A DNA stretch of 64,000 nt from Glaciecola sp. (GCA_029246415.1 JAQWNF010000023.1:1-64000); one strand, 5' to 3'; counted from the first letter of the stretch, positions 9,248-19,697 are shown. Notes: generated from the letters alone by a model not told the origin. Made by a program: numbers and translations.

Positions 9248-9286
9248 AAAAATGCGAGCATAGAATCAATCTAAGCTCGCATTTTT
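9247..9286. terminator. Bidirectional terminator between sulfotransferase gene and dnaJ
   Basis: AAAAATGCGAGC and GCTCGCATTTTT form a long stem, with an inner TAGA/TCTA stem in the loop. The flanking A and T runs make it work on both strands, as expected between two convergent genes. Confidence 0.88.
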
Positions 9287-9345
9287 CATTTCAAGTATGC
9301 TTATGATTATTTGATAAAATTAATCAACAAAGTTAATGAACAAAG

Positions 9346-10482
9346 TTAATCAATAAGATCATCAAAAAACTTTTTCACACCATCAAAGAAACCTTGCTCT
9401 TTAGGGCGGTGTTTCTTAATTGAATCACTCATTGAGCTATCAAATTCTTCCAACAATGCTTTTTGTTTTGTTGATAAGTTCACAGGAGTCTCAATCACCA
9501 CTTTACACATCAAGTCACCTGTCGATGAGCTGCGTACTGATTTAACGCCTTTGCCACGTAAACGGAACATACGTCCTGTTTGTGTCTCTGCGCTCACTTT
9601 AAGTTTTACTTTACCATCTAGTGTAGGAACTTGAATTTCTCCACCTAATGCCGCAGTGGTAAAGCTCAGTGGCACTTCACAATACAAGTTATTGCCATCA
9701 CGCTTAAAGATTTTATGCTCACGTACATTGACCTGAACATATAAATCACCAGAAGGTGCACCCTGCTCGCCGGCTTCACCTTCACCGGTTAAGCGAATGC
9801 GATCTCCGGTGTCCACGCCTGGTGGAATTTTAACCGATAGCTTTTTAGTTTCTTCAACACGACCTTGGCCACGGCAAGAAGTACAAGGATCAGTAATAAC
9901 TTTCCCTTTACCACCACACGTAGGACAGGTTTGCTGCACGGCAAAGAAGCCTTGACGCATTTGTACTTGGCCATTTCCATGACACGTCGAACACGTCTTA
10001 GCACTTGAACCTTTCTTAGCACCAGAACCATCACACGGCTCACATTCCACTAAGGTAGGTACGCGAATTTCAACTTCTTTACCTTTAACCGCTTCTTCAA
10101 GGCTGAGTTCTAGGTTGTAGCGTAAATCACTGCCAGAACGTGCGCGCGAGCGACCGCCGCCACCTTGACGACCTCCACCGAAGATATCACCAAACACATC
10201 GCCAAAAATATCACCAAAATCTGCGCCACCGCCACCATGATGGCCACCACGGGATTGATCAAATGCAGCATGACCATATTGATCATACGCACCGCGTTTT
10301 TGGTCATCAGTTAAGATTTCATGCGCTTCTTGAATTTCTTTAAACTTCTCTTCCATGCCTTTATCGCCCTGAGTTCTATCAGGGTGATATTTCATCGCTA
10401 ATTTCTTGTACGCTTTTTTAATTTCGCGTTCGGTAGCGGATTTACTCACTCCAAGCACTTCGTAGTAGTCACGTTTTGACAT
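9346..10482 (-). CDS. dnaJ: Co-chaperone DnaJ
   Basis: DnaJ stimulates the DnaK ATPase and delivers unfolded clients. The 378-residue protein has the J domain with HPD (33-35), a Gly/Phe-rich linker with repeated FGDIFGD units, and four zinc-finger repeats ([32 protein letters not shown]). Two C-terminal beta domains and a dimerisation tail follow. It is the last gene of grpE-dnaK-dnaJ. A hairpin between dnaK and dnaJ may lower its expression relative to dnaK. In many relatives dapB follows dnaJ, but not here. Confidence 0.98.
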   Translation of the reverse strand: MSKRDYYEVLGVSKSATEREIKKAYKKLAMKYHPDRTQGDKGMEEKFKEIQEAHEILTDDQKRGAYDQYGHAAFDQSRGGHHGGGGADFGDIFGDVFGDIFGGGRQGGGGRSRARSGSDLRYNLELSLEEAVKGKEVEIRVPTLVECEPCDGSGAKKGSSAKTCSTCHGNGQVQMRQGFFAVQQTCPTCGGKGKVITDPCTSCRGQGRVEETKKLSVKIPPGVDTGDRIRLTGEGEAGEQGAPSGDLYVQVNVREHKIFKRDGNNLYCEVPLSFTTAALGGEIQVPTLDGKVKLKVSAETQTGRMFRLRGKGVKSVRSSSTGDLMCKVVIETPVNLSTKQKALLEEFDSSMSDSIKKHRPKEQGFFDGVKKFFDDLID

Positions 10483-10511
10483 AGTGTATTTTACTCTAAT
10501 TGGTTACATAC

Positions 10512-10545
10512 AAAAGCGCAACGGGAGACCCTATTGCGCTTTTTT
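10512..10545 (-). terminator. Hairpin between dnaK and dnaJ
   Basis: AAAAGCGCAA and TTGCGCTTTT form a 10-bp stem, with a GGG/CCC inner stem in the loop. The T run on the minus strand is short (TTTTG), which fits partial termination that would make dnaJ transcripts rarer than dnaK transcripts. Confidence 0.65.
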
Positions 10546-10585
10546 GGTTCAGTTGCACTAAACATTTAGCGCAGTAAACAACGAC

Positions 10586-12508
10586 TTATTTTTTGTCGTC
10601 TTTTACTTCTTCAAACTCAGCATCAACAACGTCGTCATCAGCTTTGTTAGATTGTTCTGGCTCACCTTCAGCTTGACCCGCTTCAGCTTGCGCTTGTGCT
10701 TGAGCTAGTTCCATTAACTTTGAAGACGCTTCGATTAAGGCTTGAGTTTTTGCTTCAATCTCAGCTTTATCTTCACCGCGAGTTGCTGTTTCTAGCTCAG
10801 CAATCGCCGCTTCAATTTTTTCTTTTTCTTCCGCTGGTAATGCTTCGCCGGCTTCTTCCATTTGCTTCTTGATTGAACCAACCATGCCATCAGCAGAGTT
10901 ACGTGCCTGCACTAGTTCTTCAAATTTTGCATCGGCATCTTTGTTCGCTTCTGCATCTTGAACCATTTGGTTGATTTCATCTTCAGATAAACCAGAAGAC
11001 GCTTGGATTGTAATCTTTTGTTCTTTACCCGTATCTTTATCTTTCGCAGATACGTGTAGGATACCATCGGCATCGATATCAAATGTCACTTCAATTTGTG
11101 GTTGACCACGACCTGCAGGACGAATCCCTTCAAGGTTAAATTGACCTAGTGATTTGTTACCAGAAGCTTGCTTACGCTCACCTTGTAATACATGTACAGT
11201 AACCGCAGCTTGGTTATCTTCAGCCGTTGAGAAGGTTTGACTTTTCTTAGTCGGAATAGTCGTGTTTTTCTCAATCAGAGCAGTCATTACACCACCCATT
11301 GTTTCGATACCTAATGATAAAGGTGTTACGTCTAGTAATAATACATCTTTAACATCACCAGCAAGCACACCCGCTTGGATAGCAGCACCGGTTGCAACCG
11401 CTTCGTCAGGGTTAACATCTTTACGTGGCTCTTTACCAAAGAAATCAGCAACATATTTTTGTACTAATGGCATACGTGTTTGACCACCAACCAAAATAAT
11501 GTCGTTGATATCAGAAACAGATAAATCTGCATCAGATAACGCTTGTTTAAGCGGCTCTAAGGTTGCTTTAACCATGTCTTCAACTAATGATTCTAATTTA
11601 GCGCGTGTTACTTTAATCGCTAAATGCTTAGGACCAGAAGCATCAGCCGTAATGTACGGTAAGTTGACTTCAGTTTGTTGTGCTGATGATAATTCGATTT
11701 TCGCTTTTTCACCGGCTTCTTTTAAACGTTGCATCGCAAGTGGATCTTTACGTAAATCAACACCTTGAGATTTTTTGAACTCGTCTACTAAATAGTTTAT
11801 AACACGGTTATCGAAATCTTCACCACCTAGGTGAGTGTCACCGTTAGTCGCTAATACTTCAAACGTGTGCTCGCCATCTACTTCATCAATTTCGATGATT
11901 GAGATATCGAAAGTACCACCACCTAAGTCATATACTGCAACAACGCTGTCGCCTGATTTTTTATCCATACCGTATGCTAATGCAGCAGCAGTTGGCTCAT
12001 TGATGATACGCTTAACTTCTAAGCCCGCAATACGTCCAGCATCTTTAGTTGCTTGTCGTTGTGCATCGTTGAAGTATGCAGGAACAGTAATAACTGCACC
12101 AGTAACCGTTTCACCAAGAAAATCTTCAGCAGTTTTCTTCATTTTCTTTAATACTTCAGCAGAAATTTGCGGTGGTGCCATTTTCTCACCATTCGCTTCT
12201 ACCCATGCATCGCCATTATCTGCTTTGATAATATCAAATGGCATAATGTCGATGTCTTTTTGTACTTCTTTGTCTTCAAAACGACGCCCGATAAGACGCT
12301 TAATTGCGAACAATGTGTTTTTAGGATTAGTAACTGCCTGGCGTTTGGCCGGCGCACCTACTAAAATTTCACCTTCGCTTGAATAAGCAATGATCGACGG
12401 AGTCGTGCGATCGCCTTCCGCGTTTTCGATAACTTTTGCTTTGCCGCCGTCTAATACAGCAACACATGAATTGGTCGTACCTAAATCAATACCAATGATT
12501 TTACCCAT
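10586..12508 (-). CDS. dnaK: Molecular chaperone DnaK (Hsp70)
   Basis: The 640-residue protein begins [18 protein letters not shown], the Hsp70 phosphate-1 motif. It has [10 protein letters not shown] in the nucleotide domain and the expected substrate-binding and lid domains. The C-terminus is the acidic [17 protein letters not shown] tail seen in proteobacterial DnaK. It binds exposed hydrophobic segments in an ATP cycle run by DnaJ and GrpE. GGAGAAAG lies before the ATG. A sigma-32-like promoter lies about 40 bases upstream, so it can be induced by heat independently of grpE. Confidence 0.99.
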   Translation of the reverse strand: MGKIIGIDLGTTNSCVAVLDGGKAKVIENAEGDRTTPSIIAYSSEGEILVGAPAKRQAVTNPKNTLFAIKRLIGRRFEDKEVQKDIDIMPFDIIKADNGDAWVEANGEKMAPPQISAEVLKKMKKTAEDFLGETVTGAVITVPAYFNDAQRQATKDAGRIAGLEVKRIINEPTAAALAYGMDKKSGDSVVAVYDLGGGTFDISIIEIDEVDGEHTFEVLATNGDTHLGGEDFDNRVINYLVDEFKKSQGVDLRKDPLAMQRLKEAGEKAKIELSSAQQTEVNLPYITADASGPKHLAIKVTRAKLESLVEDMVKATLEPLKQALSDADLSVSDINDIILVGGQTRMPLVQKYVADFFGKEPRKDVNPDEAVATGAAIQAGVLAGDVKDVLLLDVTPLSLGIETMGGVMTALIEKNTTIPTKKSQTFSTAEDNQAAVTVHVLQGERKQASGNKSLGQFNLEGIRPAGRGQPQIEVTFDIDADGILHVSAKDKDTGKEQKITIQASSGLSEDEINQMVQDAEANKDADAKFEELVQARNSADGMVGSIKKQMEEAGEALPAEEKEKIEAAIAELETATRGEDKAEIEAKTQALIEASSKLMELAQAQAQAEAGQAEGEPEQSNKADDDVVDAEFEEVKDDKK

Positions 12509-12548
12509 GGTCTTTCTCCGAATATAATGTTCAATAATGTCTATACTT

Positions 12549-12577
12549 TTAATGGGGTTATTGTTGTGAGTTTCAAT
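12549..12577 (-). promoter_or_regulatory. Sigma-32-type heat-shock promoter of dnaK
   Basis: On the minus strand TTGAAAC (-35) is followed, 12-13 bases on, by CCCCATTA (-10). This is close to the RpoH consensus CTTGAAA / CCCCATNT and lies about 45 bases before the dnaK start. Confidence 0.8.
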
Positions 12578-12604
12578 ACCTGCATTAAAAATTTCTTAAA
12601 ATAT

Positions 12605-13252
12605 TTATGCTTCTGTGTCTACCGCAGGCGCATCGTTCTCAGGTGCTTTCGATACCATCACCATTGCAGGACGTAATAAACGACCGTTAATGATATAACC
12701 GTTTTGCATTACTGCTAATACAGTATTTGGTGCAACATCGGCAGATTCTTGCATCGACATAGCTTGATGGTGTTCTGGATTAAACGTCTCACCTTGTGGG
12801 TTAATCACTTCTAATCCATTTTTTTCAACTGTACTGATAAACGACTTTTGCGTCATATCAATACCGTCTAAAATGGGTTTTAGTGCTTCGTTTTCACGGT
12901 CGGCAAAACGAATCGCATTTTCTAAATTATCAATCACCGGTAACAAGTCACCAGCAAAACGCTCTAGTGCAAATTTACGCGCTTTTTCTATTTCAGCTGC
13001 AGCACGACGTTTTGCATTTTCACCATCGGCAACTGCACGTAACGCACCATCTTTTTGATCGGATAATGCTTGCTTCGCCGCTGCTAATTCATTTTCTAAC
13101 TCAAAAATACGCGCTTGTTCTGGAGTAAGTGTCTCTACACTTGCAGAATCTATATCAATCGTTACCGACTCTTGAGTTTGTGTTTGATTGTCATCAATCG
13201 GTGTTGCCTCAGGATTATTCTGGGCATCAGTATTGTCGTGTTGTTCGCTCAT
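12605..13252 (-). CDS. grpE: Nucleotide exchange factor GrpE
   Basis: GrpE releases ADP from DnaK. From the ATG at 13252 the protein has 215 residues: a Gln/Asn/Thr-rich acidic N-terminus, a long coiled coil (about 45-110, containing LENELAAAKQALSDQKDG), and the C-terminal beta domain with LLPVIDNLENAIRFAD and NGYIINGRLLRPAMV. The start at 13252 was chosen because GGAGG lies just upstream; an extension to 13321 would read into the promoter. It is the first gene of the dnaK cluster, under a sigma-32-like promoter. nadK, its usual divergent neighbour, is about 11.6 kb away here. Confidence 0.97.
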   Translation of the reverse strand: MSEQHDNTDAQNNPEATPIDDNQTQTQESVTIDIDSASVETLTPEQARIFELENELAAAKQALSDQKDGALRAVADGENAKRRAAAEIEKARKFALERFAGDLLPVIDNLENAIRFADRENEALKPILDGIDMTQKSFISTVEKNGLEVINPQGETFNPEHHQAMSMQESADVAPNTVLAVMQNGYIINGRLLRPAMVMVSKAPENDAPAVDTEA

Positions 13253-13294
13253 GCGTCCTCCGCGTGTGTCACAGTAAATATTCAATACGACTAT

Positions 13295-13323
13295 TAATGG
13301 GGATAGATAATGGCGGTTCAAGG
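13295..13323 (-). promoter_or_regulatory. Sigma-32-type heat-shock promoter of grpE
   Basis: On the minus strand CTTGAA (13322-13317) is followed after 14 bases by CCCCATTA (13302-13295). This is an excellent match to the RpoH consensus, about 45 bases upstream of the grpE start. Confidence 0.85.
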
Positions 13324-13363
13324 GGAAATGATCGTTTTTTATTAGATTTTTTAATGACTAATC

Positions 13364-13391
13364 TAGAACTATCGTAGAACTATGCTAGAAC
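13364..13391 (+). repeat. Three tandem TAGAAC units at 11-bp spacing
   Basis: TAGAAC occurs at 13364, 13375 and 13386, each 11 bases apart, and the first two units continue as TAGAACTAT. The array lies in the divergent region between grpE and the hybrid kinase gene. Spacing of about one helical turn suggests a cooperative regulator site, but no regulator can be named. Confidence 0.5.
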
Positions 13392-13466
13392 AGCCTTTAA
13401 ACTATGATAATGTAACCAAACCATCTCTACGGATGCGTTACTCTTGATACTAAGGAAGTGTGAGCT

Positions 13467-16403
13467 ATGTTTACTGGCAGTCTCCTCGCGATTATCGTTG
13501 TTGCCTTTTTAGTTGTCTTGTTATGCGTTGCGTTAGCCGGGGAAAAGTTTACTCTCAGCGAAAAAAAACAACATATTGCTTATAGCTTAGCGCTTGGGAT
13601 CCATTGTACGACCTGGGCGATGTTTGGCACTATATCGCAAGCATCCCACTATGGCTGGAGCTTGATCCCGACGTACATAGGTATGATGATAGCAATGGTA
13701 TTTGGCTTTGCTGGTGTGAAACAAGTTGCCCAGTTATGTATCAGCCATAATATTGCTTCGCTTGCCGATTTTATGAGTTTTAGGTTTAAACACTCATTTG
13801 GTCTTCCTGCCTTAATTACTTTGGTTTGTGTCATTGGCGTCATTCCTTATATCGCGTTGCAACTGGATGCAATTACGACGACGGCAGAGCTGTTACTCCC
13901 GGCTTCTAGCGTCGTATCAGATAATATTAATTGGTTAGTCGCTATGAGCATGGCGGCATTTGCACTATTTTTTGGTACTAGAAGTAAATCCCTTTCCCCT
14001 AAACATCCAGGGTTGTTATTGTTAGTTGCCTTTACTTCTCTATTAAAAGTTGGTGCACTAACTGTTATCGCATGGTGGGTTTGTTATGGCGTATTTGATG
14101 GTGTTTATGATTTATTTATACAAGCAGTTAATCATCCAGTAGCGAGTAAAACGCTCACCGCACCTTTTGCATGGTATACATATTGTGTGCATGTGTTACT
14201 CGGCGTGGTCTCACTATTTTGCTTACCACGACAATTTCATATGAATTTTGTTGAGCTACCACAACTGCAAGCGCTTAACACGGCTCGTTGGGTATTACCC
14301 TTTTATCTACTGTTGATGAGCATGGGCGTTTTACCCATTGCCCTAGCCGGCAATATATTACTCAATAGCCAAGCCGTATCTTCGGATATTTTTACGATTG
14401 CTTTGCCACTGTATGCTAACCAAACTGGACTTGCCATTGTCGCTTTTGTTGGTGGTTTAGCGGCAGCGACAGCAATGATTATTGTCTCAACATTAGCTTT
14501 GGGGATCATGCTGGGTAATAATGTGGCGACGCCGTTATATTTTTTACTGCGCCAACGTGGCCATCGCTTTAGCCTCAAACCGAGTAAAACTGTGGCACTA
14601 AAAGGCGTGACTATTTTATGGTTTCGACGCTTTACTGTGGTGATAGTGCTGATTTTTGCCTACTTTTATCATATTAATATTTCCCAAACGATGCCCTTAG
14701 TTAACTCTGGCTTTATTGCCCTGGCGTTAATTGCTCAACTGTTCCCAAGTTTTGTATTGACTAATGTACTACCTAAACCCCCCGTTAGCGCGCCAATAAT
14801 CTCCATTATATCCGGCAGTATGGCGTGGTACATTTGGGTACTCCAACCTAGCCTCGTCGATACCTTGATCACTGAGGAACTTGTCCAAGGCTTGATTTTA
14901 GCCTTAGCCATCAATGTTAGTCTATATATGCTCAGTGTTATTTTTCACAGCATCATTAACACTTCAAACATCTTACAAAAGACCACTAGCACTGATGATT
15001 TAACTAATCTATTTATACGCAGCAGTGAACTGCGCTCATTATGTCAACGCTTATTACCCGGTAGAGATATTGATAGTTTATTTAACTCACTCAACCAAGA
15101 TGCCTATGTGCCACATCCTCAGCTTGCTCAGGTGTTATCGTTAGTGGCGAACCAAGTGGGTTTTGCGACCGCTAAATTACTATTTAATACGATTGCCGAT
15201 TCGCCTGATAAAGACTTTGAAAAAGGAGAATGGATTGCCCAAACACAGGCATTAACCCAAGCAAAAGATTCAGCTATTCGCGAAAATGTTCTCAAAACTA
15301 AATTTTTGGCGGCAGCGGGTCATGATTTAATGCAACCTTTTAACGCCGCGCAATTATTTGCCACTATGCTGGCTGACAAAAATACCGATCCTGCACTACA
15401 TCCCGCCACATCAGGACTAGTACAATCATTGGATAATGCAGAGACATTGCTTACCATGTTATTGGATATCACCAAGCTTGAATCTGGTGTGATTACGCCC
15501 ACTATCCAGCCTTTTTATCTGGATGACATGTTAGCGCCATTGTTAGTAGAGTTTTCAATTATTGCACAGCAAGCTAATGTCAATTTGCGTTATGTGCCCT
15601 CTAAGCATAGGGTGTTATCCGATAAACTGTTACTCAAACGCATTGTACAAAACCTGTTAGCTAATGCGATCCGCTATACAGGTTTGCATCACCAAGCGCA
15701 TCCTGAATCAAACAATAAAGTACTCATCGGCGTTCGTAAGCAATCTAATGCAATCGTATTATGGATTTGTGATACCGGCCCTGGGATCCCCAAAGATAAA
15801 CAAACTGAGATTTTTGGCGAGTTCACCCAACTAAATACATCTACCAACCAACTAGGGTTAGGTTTGGGGTTAACGATTGTTGAAAAAATGGCTCTCTTGC
15901 TACAACACCCATTATCTTTAAAGTCTGAAATTGGCAAAGGCACGGGATTTGGGGTGATTTTACCTATTATTCAATCCGCTTCCCTGCCACCGGCAACATT
16001 GCCACAACATATCAAACAAATAAATGCCGAGACTCAGAGTGCTAACGCTGCACCATTATTACTAATTGAAAATGATCTTCAAGTTAGTCAGGCAATGGTC
16101 AGCTTGTTGAGTGACTGGGGATATGTGGTGACATGCATCAGTTCACAAGCTCAAGCGCTGGAGTTAAACAGTGATATCCTCGCTGACATTGAAATAGTAA
16201 TATGTGATTATCATTTGGATTTGGGTGAAAATGGACTGGATGTCTATGCGAGTATCGCCGCAAAACTGACAAATACACACAAAGCGATTTTAACGACAGC
16301 AGATCGCAGTGCCGAAATACGTGAGTCTGCAAGCGAATATGAGATGTTGTATTTACCCAAACCGATTAAACCCCTTGCGTTGAAGCATTTGTTACGGCGC
16401 TAA
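13467..16403 (+). CDS. Hybrid histidine kinase fused to a sodium/solute-symporter domain (CrbS/MxtR-like)
   Basis: The 978-residue protein begins with about 13 membrane helices of the sodium/solute symporter (SLC5) type (roughly residues 1-500). A helical linker follows, then a HisKA domain with GHDLMQPF (phospho-acceptor His near 619). The ATPase domain has NLLANAIRYT, DTGPGIP and GLGLGLTIV. The C-terminal receiver has its acidic pocket in LLLIEND and phospho-Asp near 914 in CDYHLD. This matches the CrbS/MxtR/CbrA type of sensor, in which a transporter-like domain is joined to a kinase. No PAS domain is evident. A LuxR-type regulator lies convergently downstream, as a probable partner. Signal and targets are inferred from family resemblance. 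Confidence 0.85.
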   Translation: MFTGSLLAIIVVAFLVVLLCVALAGEKFTLSEKKQHIAYSLALGIHCTTWAMFGTISQASHYGWSLIPTYIGMMIAMVFGFAGVKQVAQLCISHNIASLADFMSFRFKHSFGLPALITLVCVIGVIPYIALQLDAITTTAELLLPASSVVSDNINWLVAMSMAAFALFFGTRSKSLSPKHPGLLLLVAFTSLLKVGALTVIAWWVCYGVFDGVYDLFIQAVNHPVASKTLTAPFAWYTYCVHVLLGVVSLFCLPRQFHMNFVELPQLQALNTARWVLPFYLLLMSMGVLPIALAGNILLNSQAVSSDIFTIALPLYANQTGLAIVAFVGGLAAATAMIIVSTLALGIMLGNNVATPLYFLLRQRGHRFSLKPSKTVALKGVTILWFRRFTVVIVLIFAYFYHINISQTMPLVNSGFIALALIAQLFPSFVLTNVLPKPPVSAPIISIISGSMAWYIWVLQPSLVDTLITEELVQGLILALAINVSLYMLSVIFHSIINTSNILQKTTSTDDLTNLFIRSSELRSLCQRLLPGRDIDSLFNSLNQDAYVPHPQLAQVLSLVANQVGFATAKLLFNTIADSPDKDFEKGEWIAQTQALTQAKDSAIRENVLKTKFLAAAGHDLMQPFNAAQLFATMLADKNTDPALHPATSGLVQSLDNAETLLTMLLDITKLESGVITPTIQPFYLDDMLAPLLVEFSIIAQQANVNLRYVPSKHRVLSDKLLLKRIVQNLLANAIRYTGLHHQAHPESNNKVLIGVRKQSNAIVLWICDTGPGIPKDKQTEIFGEFTQLNTSTNQLGLGLGLTIVEKMALLLQHPLSLKSEIGKGTGFGVILPIIQSASLPPATLPQHIKQINAETQSANAAPLLLIENDLQVSQAMVSLLSDWGYVVTCISSQAQALELNSDILADIEIVICDYHLDLGENGLDVYASIAAKLTNTHKAILTTADRSAEIRESASEYEMLYLPKPIKPLALKHLLRR

Positions 16404-16480
16404 ATTAGCCGATTTTTCCTGGCTTAGCCTTGCATATCCTTGCTTTTACTTACAGCACTTTTCACATCAATTTGAACTGA

Positions 16481-17146
16481 TTACTCCAGCACATCACTGC
16501 ATTGTTTATATAACACACCGGCTTTGGTGCGGTTTATAACTTGGAGTTTTTTCAAGACTGCTGAAGCGTGTTGTTTGACGGTGGACTCTGAAATATCCAT
16601 TTCATGGGCAATCTGTTTGTTGAGTAGTCCATCAGCCATATAGCGCAAAACTTTCAGTTGGTGCGGCGTAAGTAATGCCAAACGTGCTATAAATTGTTGT
16701 GTCTCTGTGTCTTGATTGGTTTGTTCTATTGATAGCCCTGCGGGTAACCAAATATCGCCTTCTAAAATTTGGCGCACGGCATCGGTGATCGTATCCAATC
16801 CTGCTGACTTGGGAATAAAGCCAACTGCACCCAATTGTATCGCTTGTTGCATCACGGTGGGATTTTCTAATGCTGATACAATTACAAATAGCGTATTAGG
16901 AAATTGATGCACACCAGTAATTAAACCGCTCAAACCATCATTACCAGGCATATTTAGGTCTAAAAACACGATATCAGTATCAGGATATGCGGTTAAATAT
17001 TCCAGCGTCGTGTTTAAATCGCTAGTTTGCGCTATGTGCTGAGCAAAAATTGGCGTCAATGCTTGAATCAACGCACTACGAAACAAGGGATGATCATCCG
17101 CTATCAGCGCGGTTGACACAGATGTACCGGTTAACTCAGCTTGCAT
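16481..17146 (-). CDS. LuxR/NarL-family response regulator (CrbR/ErdR-like)
   Basis: This is a two-domain response regulator of about 221 residues. The receiver has the acidic pair in LIADDHPLFR, phospho-Asp in FLDLNMPG and Lys in FIPKSAG. The C-terminal LuxR helix-turn-helix has LLTPHQLKVLRYMADGLLNK and ISESTVKQHASAVLKKL. The start is set at the ATG at 17146, with GAGG about 11 bases upstream; a TTG at 17167 would add seven residues but has no ribosome binding site. It lies convergent to the transporter-fused kinase. This kinase/regulator type controls acetyl-CoA synthetase in Vibrio (CrbS/R) and Pseudomonas (MxtR/ErdR). Cognate pairing here is inferred. Confidence 0.85.
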   Translation of the reverse strand: MQAELTGTSVSTALIADDHPLFRSALIQALTPIFAQHIAQTSDLNTTLEYLTAYPDTDIVFLDLNMPGNDGLSGLITGVHQFPNTLFVIVSALENPTVMQQAIQLGAVGFIPKSAGLDTITDAVRQILEGDIWLPAGLSIEQTNQDTETQQFIARLALLTPHQLKVLRYMADGLLNKQIAHEMDISESTVKQHASAVLKKLQVINRTKAGVLYKQCSDVLE

Positions 17147-17196
17147 ATGATGTGATGCCTCTGACAAGATGACAATGTATATAACCTAAGATACAC

Positions 17197-17225
17197 AAAA
17201 TGCGCCCGATTAAGAAGCGCATTTT
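17197..17225 (-). terminator. Terminator downstream of TonB receptor
   Basis: AAAATGCGC (17197-17205) pairs with GCGCATTTT (17217-17225). It lies 31 bases past the stop of the minus-strand receptor, and on that strand the stem ends in ATTTTG. The short T run makes it moderate. Confidence 0.6.
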
Positions 17226-17255
17226 ATGCCTAATTACTCACGCTATTAGTCGTAG

Positions 17256-19610
17256 TTAAAAGCGGTAACCTATTTTTATGTGTGCCGTCGCCGGATCACC
17301 ATAATAGCCAACTAACGTGTTATCCCCACCTAAACCAGGCGTGTAGAGACTGACATTGGTTGGATCTGACGGATCTGGCGTAACAAACTGATAACCACCC
17401 ACTAGATATTCTTCATTAAAAACATTCTTCAAATGTAACCCAGCGTACCAGTTACCATCAGGATGCTCCCAATTAATACTGACATTCATCAAACCATAAC
17501 CATCTTGGTTGAGTAAATTATCTTGTTCAAACAACGAATAGCCACTGCGATGATAGTAATTAGCATTGAGTACCATTGGACCAAATTGTGTCTCTGCAAC
17601 ATAATTAAACGCTAGGTTAATGGTTCGCTCTGGCGTATTTGAGATTTCAAAGCGGTCCGATATATCAATCACAGCATTATCAGCAGTCGTTTCAATGACC
17701 TCGTCAAAATCACTGGAAATAAGCCCCAGTGCAACATCAACTGTCAAGTTATCGGTGGCCTGATAGGTTATTTCCGCTTCGACACCGTTAGCGGATGACG
17801 TACCGACATTGCCTAAAATCTGTTGTAAATCCGTTGAATTTTCACCCGGTAGTACTGAGATATACTGACGGTCTTTATGATCAAGATTAAATACTGTTAC
17901 GTTAGCCCGAAGATTATCGTTCCACTCACTCTTCATACCTAGTTCGATCGAATCAACTACTTCAGGGTTAACCGAAGGTTCATTAATCGTTGCGCGAGGA
18001 TTATACGTACCTGATTTAAACCCTTGTGCATAGGAAGCATAAAACATCAGATCGCGATTGGCTTGATATTCGACACTCACTTTGGGCGTAAATCGAGACC
18101 AGCTATCAGATTTAGGTGCATCTAATACGCCATCACCATCTTTGTCAGTGCCAAGTACTTGTGGCACTAATGCTCCTTCAGGACGAACATAACCATCAAT
18201 CCAGCCGCTGTAAGGATAGACATTCGCAAACACTAAACCGTTATTGACGACCGCCGTTTTCTTTTCATCCGTGTAGCGCGCGCCAATCGACATAGACCAT
18301 TGTTCATCTAAATCAAAATTAGCTTGGGTATACAACGCCCAGCTTTCAGAGTTATTACAGCCTGTGACTTCTCGAGTTAATCCAGGCGTAAAAAATGCAG
18401 TTCGCCCTAGCACACCTAAAATCGCATCAAAATTACCACAGCTTTCACCATCGTATAGATATAAACCTGATACCAGAGAGTAAGCTCCGTTATCATAATT
18501 TGCTTGGATCTCATGTGTGGTGTTTTCATCTTTATATTCGGCAGGAACATCAAAGATATCTAGCGGGGTATTATCGAAGTCTATATTAGTCGGTGAGTAG
18601 CCTTCACGACTTGAACCGATATATTTGATTTCTAAATTTTCATTGACGTCATAACGAACTAGTAAACTCACACCGTCTAATTCTACTTTGTTATATGTTG
18701 GCATACTGGTGTACGAATCATACACACTATCAGGTACAGGTGCGTTAGTTAGCAGCGAAGGTAATAATCGATAGCCACCTTTAGCGTTCGAGTTATCGGT
18801 GGTTTTATCCCAACTTAGGCGGAAGAACAGATCTTCAGAAGCTTGATACTCTAAATCCAAGCGAGCTGCGGTGAGATCTTTGTTGTAGTTTTCTAAATCT
18901 TGATTAGGTAATGCTGATTCTAAGTATTCGCCAAACCCATCACGCGTTAATTTGGCCAAACCAAAGCCTAGATATAACTTATCCTCAATTAACGGCGTTT
19001 GTCCCGTTAATTTTAAATCTTGCTGTTTGTATGAGCCAAGCGAGCCCTCTATGTTAACCGTAGTGTCACCGCTCATTTCTTTAGTAACGTATTTAAGTGC
19101 ACCCCCTATCGTGTTTTTGCCATATAACGTACCTTGAGGACCGCGTAATACTTCTATACGCGATACATCAAGCAAGTCTAGTACTGCCCCTTGCGGCCTT
19201 GCAATATACACGTCATTTACGTAAATCCCCACACCAGGCTCGTATCCCCATAACGGATCTTGTTGCCCCACTCCTCGAATAAATGCAGTCAATGTTGAAT
19301 TAGTACCGCGTGAAGTTTGCAGTGTCGTATTAGGAGAAAATTGTTGGATCTCAGTGATTACTTCTATGCCTTTCTCACTAAGCTCTTGGGCACCGATAGA
19401 AGTAATCGCAATCGGGACTTCTTGTAATGACTCAACGGTCTTACGAGCGGTGACTTCAATTCGTTCTAAACCTTTATCGTTAGTCAGCTCTTGTGCGTCG
19501 ACCTCTTGTGCGGCAACATTATGCGCCATCAAACCGGTCATTAATGCACTTGAAACCGCTAACGCACAGAGGCTATTTTTATAATTTTTGTGTGATACAG
19601 TGTTATTCAT
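17256..19610 (-). CDS. TonB-dependent outer-membrane receptor of the hydroxybutyrate locus
   Basis: From the ATG at 19610 (GGAG eight bases upstream) the protein has 784 residues: signal peptide ending near HNVAAQ, TonB-box-like LERIEVTARK, a plug domain with VPIAITSIGAQEL, GVGIYVNDVYIARPQGA and IEVLRGPQGTLYGKNTIGGA, and a barrel ending in GYRF. An upstream extension to 19652 has no ribosome binding site. It is divergent from the permease-hydrolase-depolymerase genes, across a 190-base region that holds a perfect palindrome. From context it may import hydroxybutyrate oligomers or another ester; this is inference, since the sequence itself does not show the ligand. Confidence 0.9.
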   Translation of the reverse strand: MNNTVSHKNYKNSLCALAVSSALMTGLMAHNVAAQEVDAQELTNDKGLERIEVTARKTVESLQEVPIAITSIGAQELSEKGIEVITEIQQFSPNTTLQTSRGTNSTLTAFIRGVGQQDPLWGYEPGVGIYVNDVYIARPQGAVLDLLDVSRIEVLRGPQGTLYGKNTIGGALKYVTKEMSGDTTVNIEGSLGSYKQQDLKLTGQTPLIEDKLYLGFGLAKLTRDGFGEYLESALPNQDLENYNKDLTAARLDLEYQASEDLFFRLSWDKTTDNSNAKGGYRLLPSLLTNAPVPDSVYDSYTSMPTYNKVELDGVSLLVRYDVNENLEIKYIGSSREGYSPTNIDFDNTPLDIFDVPAEYKDENTTHEIQANYDNGAYSLVSGLYLYDGESCGNFDAILGVLGRTAFFTPGLTREVTGCNNSESWALYTQANFDLDEQWSMSIGARYTDEKKTAVVNNGLVFANVYPYSGWIDGYVRPEGALVPQVLGTDKDGDGVLDAPKSDSWSRFTPKVSVEYQANRDLMFYASYAQGFKSGTYNPRATINEPSVNPEVVDSIELGMKSEWNDNLRANVTVFNLDHKDRQYISVLPGENSTDLQQILGNVGTSSANGVEAEITYQATDNLTVDVALGLISSDFDEVIETTADNAVIDISDRFEISNTPERTINLAFNYVAETQFGPMVLNANYYHRSGYSLFEQDNLLNQDGYGLMNVSINWEHPDGNWYAGLHLKNVFNEEYLVGGYQFVTPDPSDPTNVSLYTPGLGGDNTLVGYYGDPATAHIKIGYRF

Positions 19611-19697
19611 TTTTGTGTCTCCGTTAAAAAAATGTATATACCTTGTAAACATCTTGCAGTCGGAGCAAACTTTAATAGATTCAATAAATTATATCTG

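Noticed and set aside
11835-12386. A 183-codon open frame antisense to dnaK
   Set aside because: It lies wholly within the highly conserved dnaK coding sequence and its translation resembles no protein; it is a by-product of dnaK codon use.
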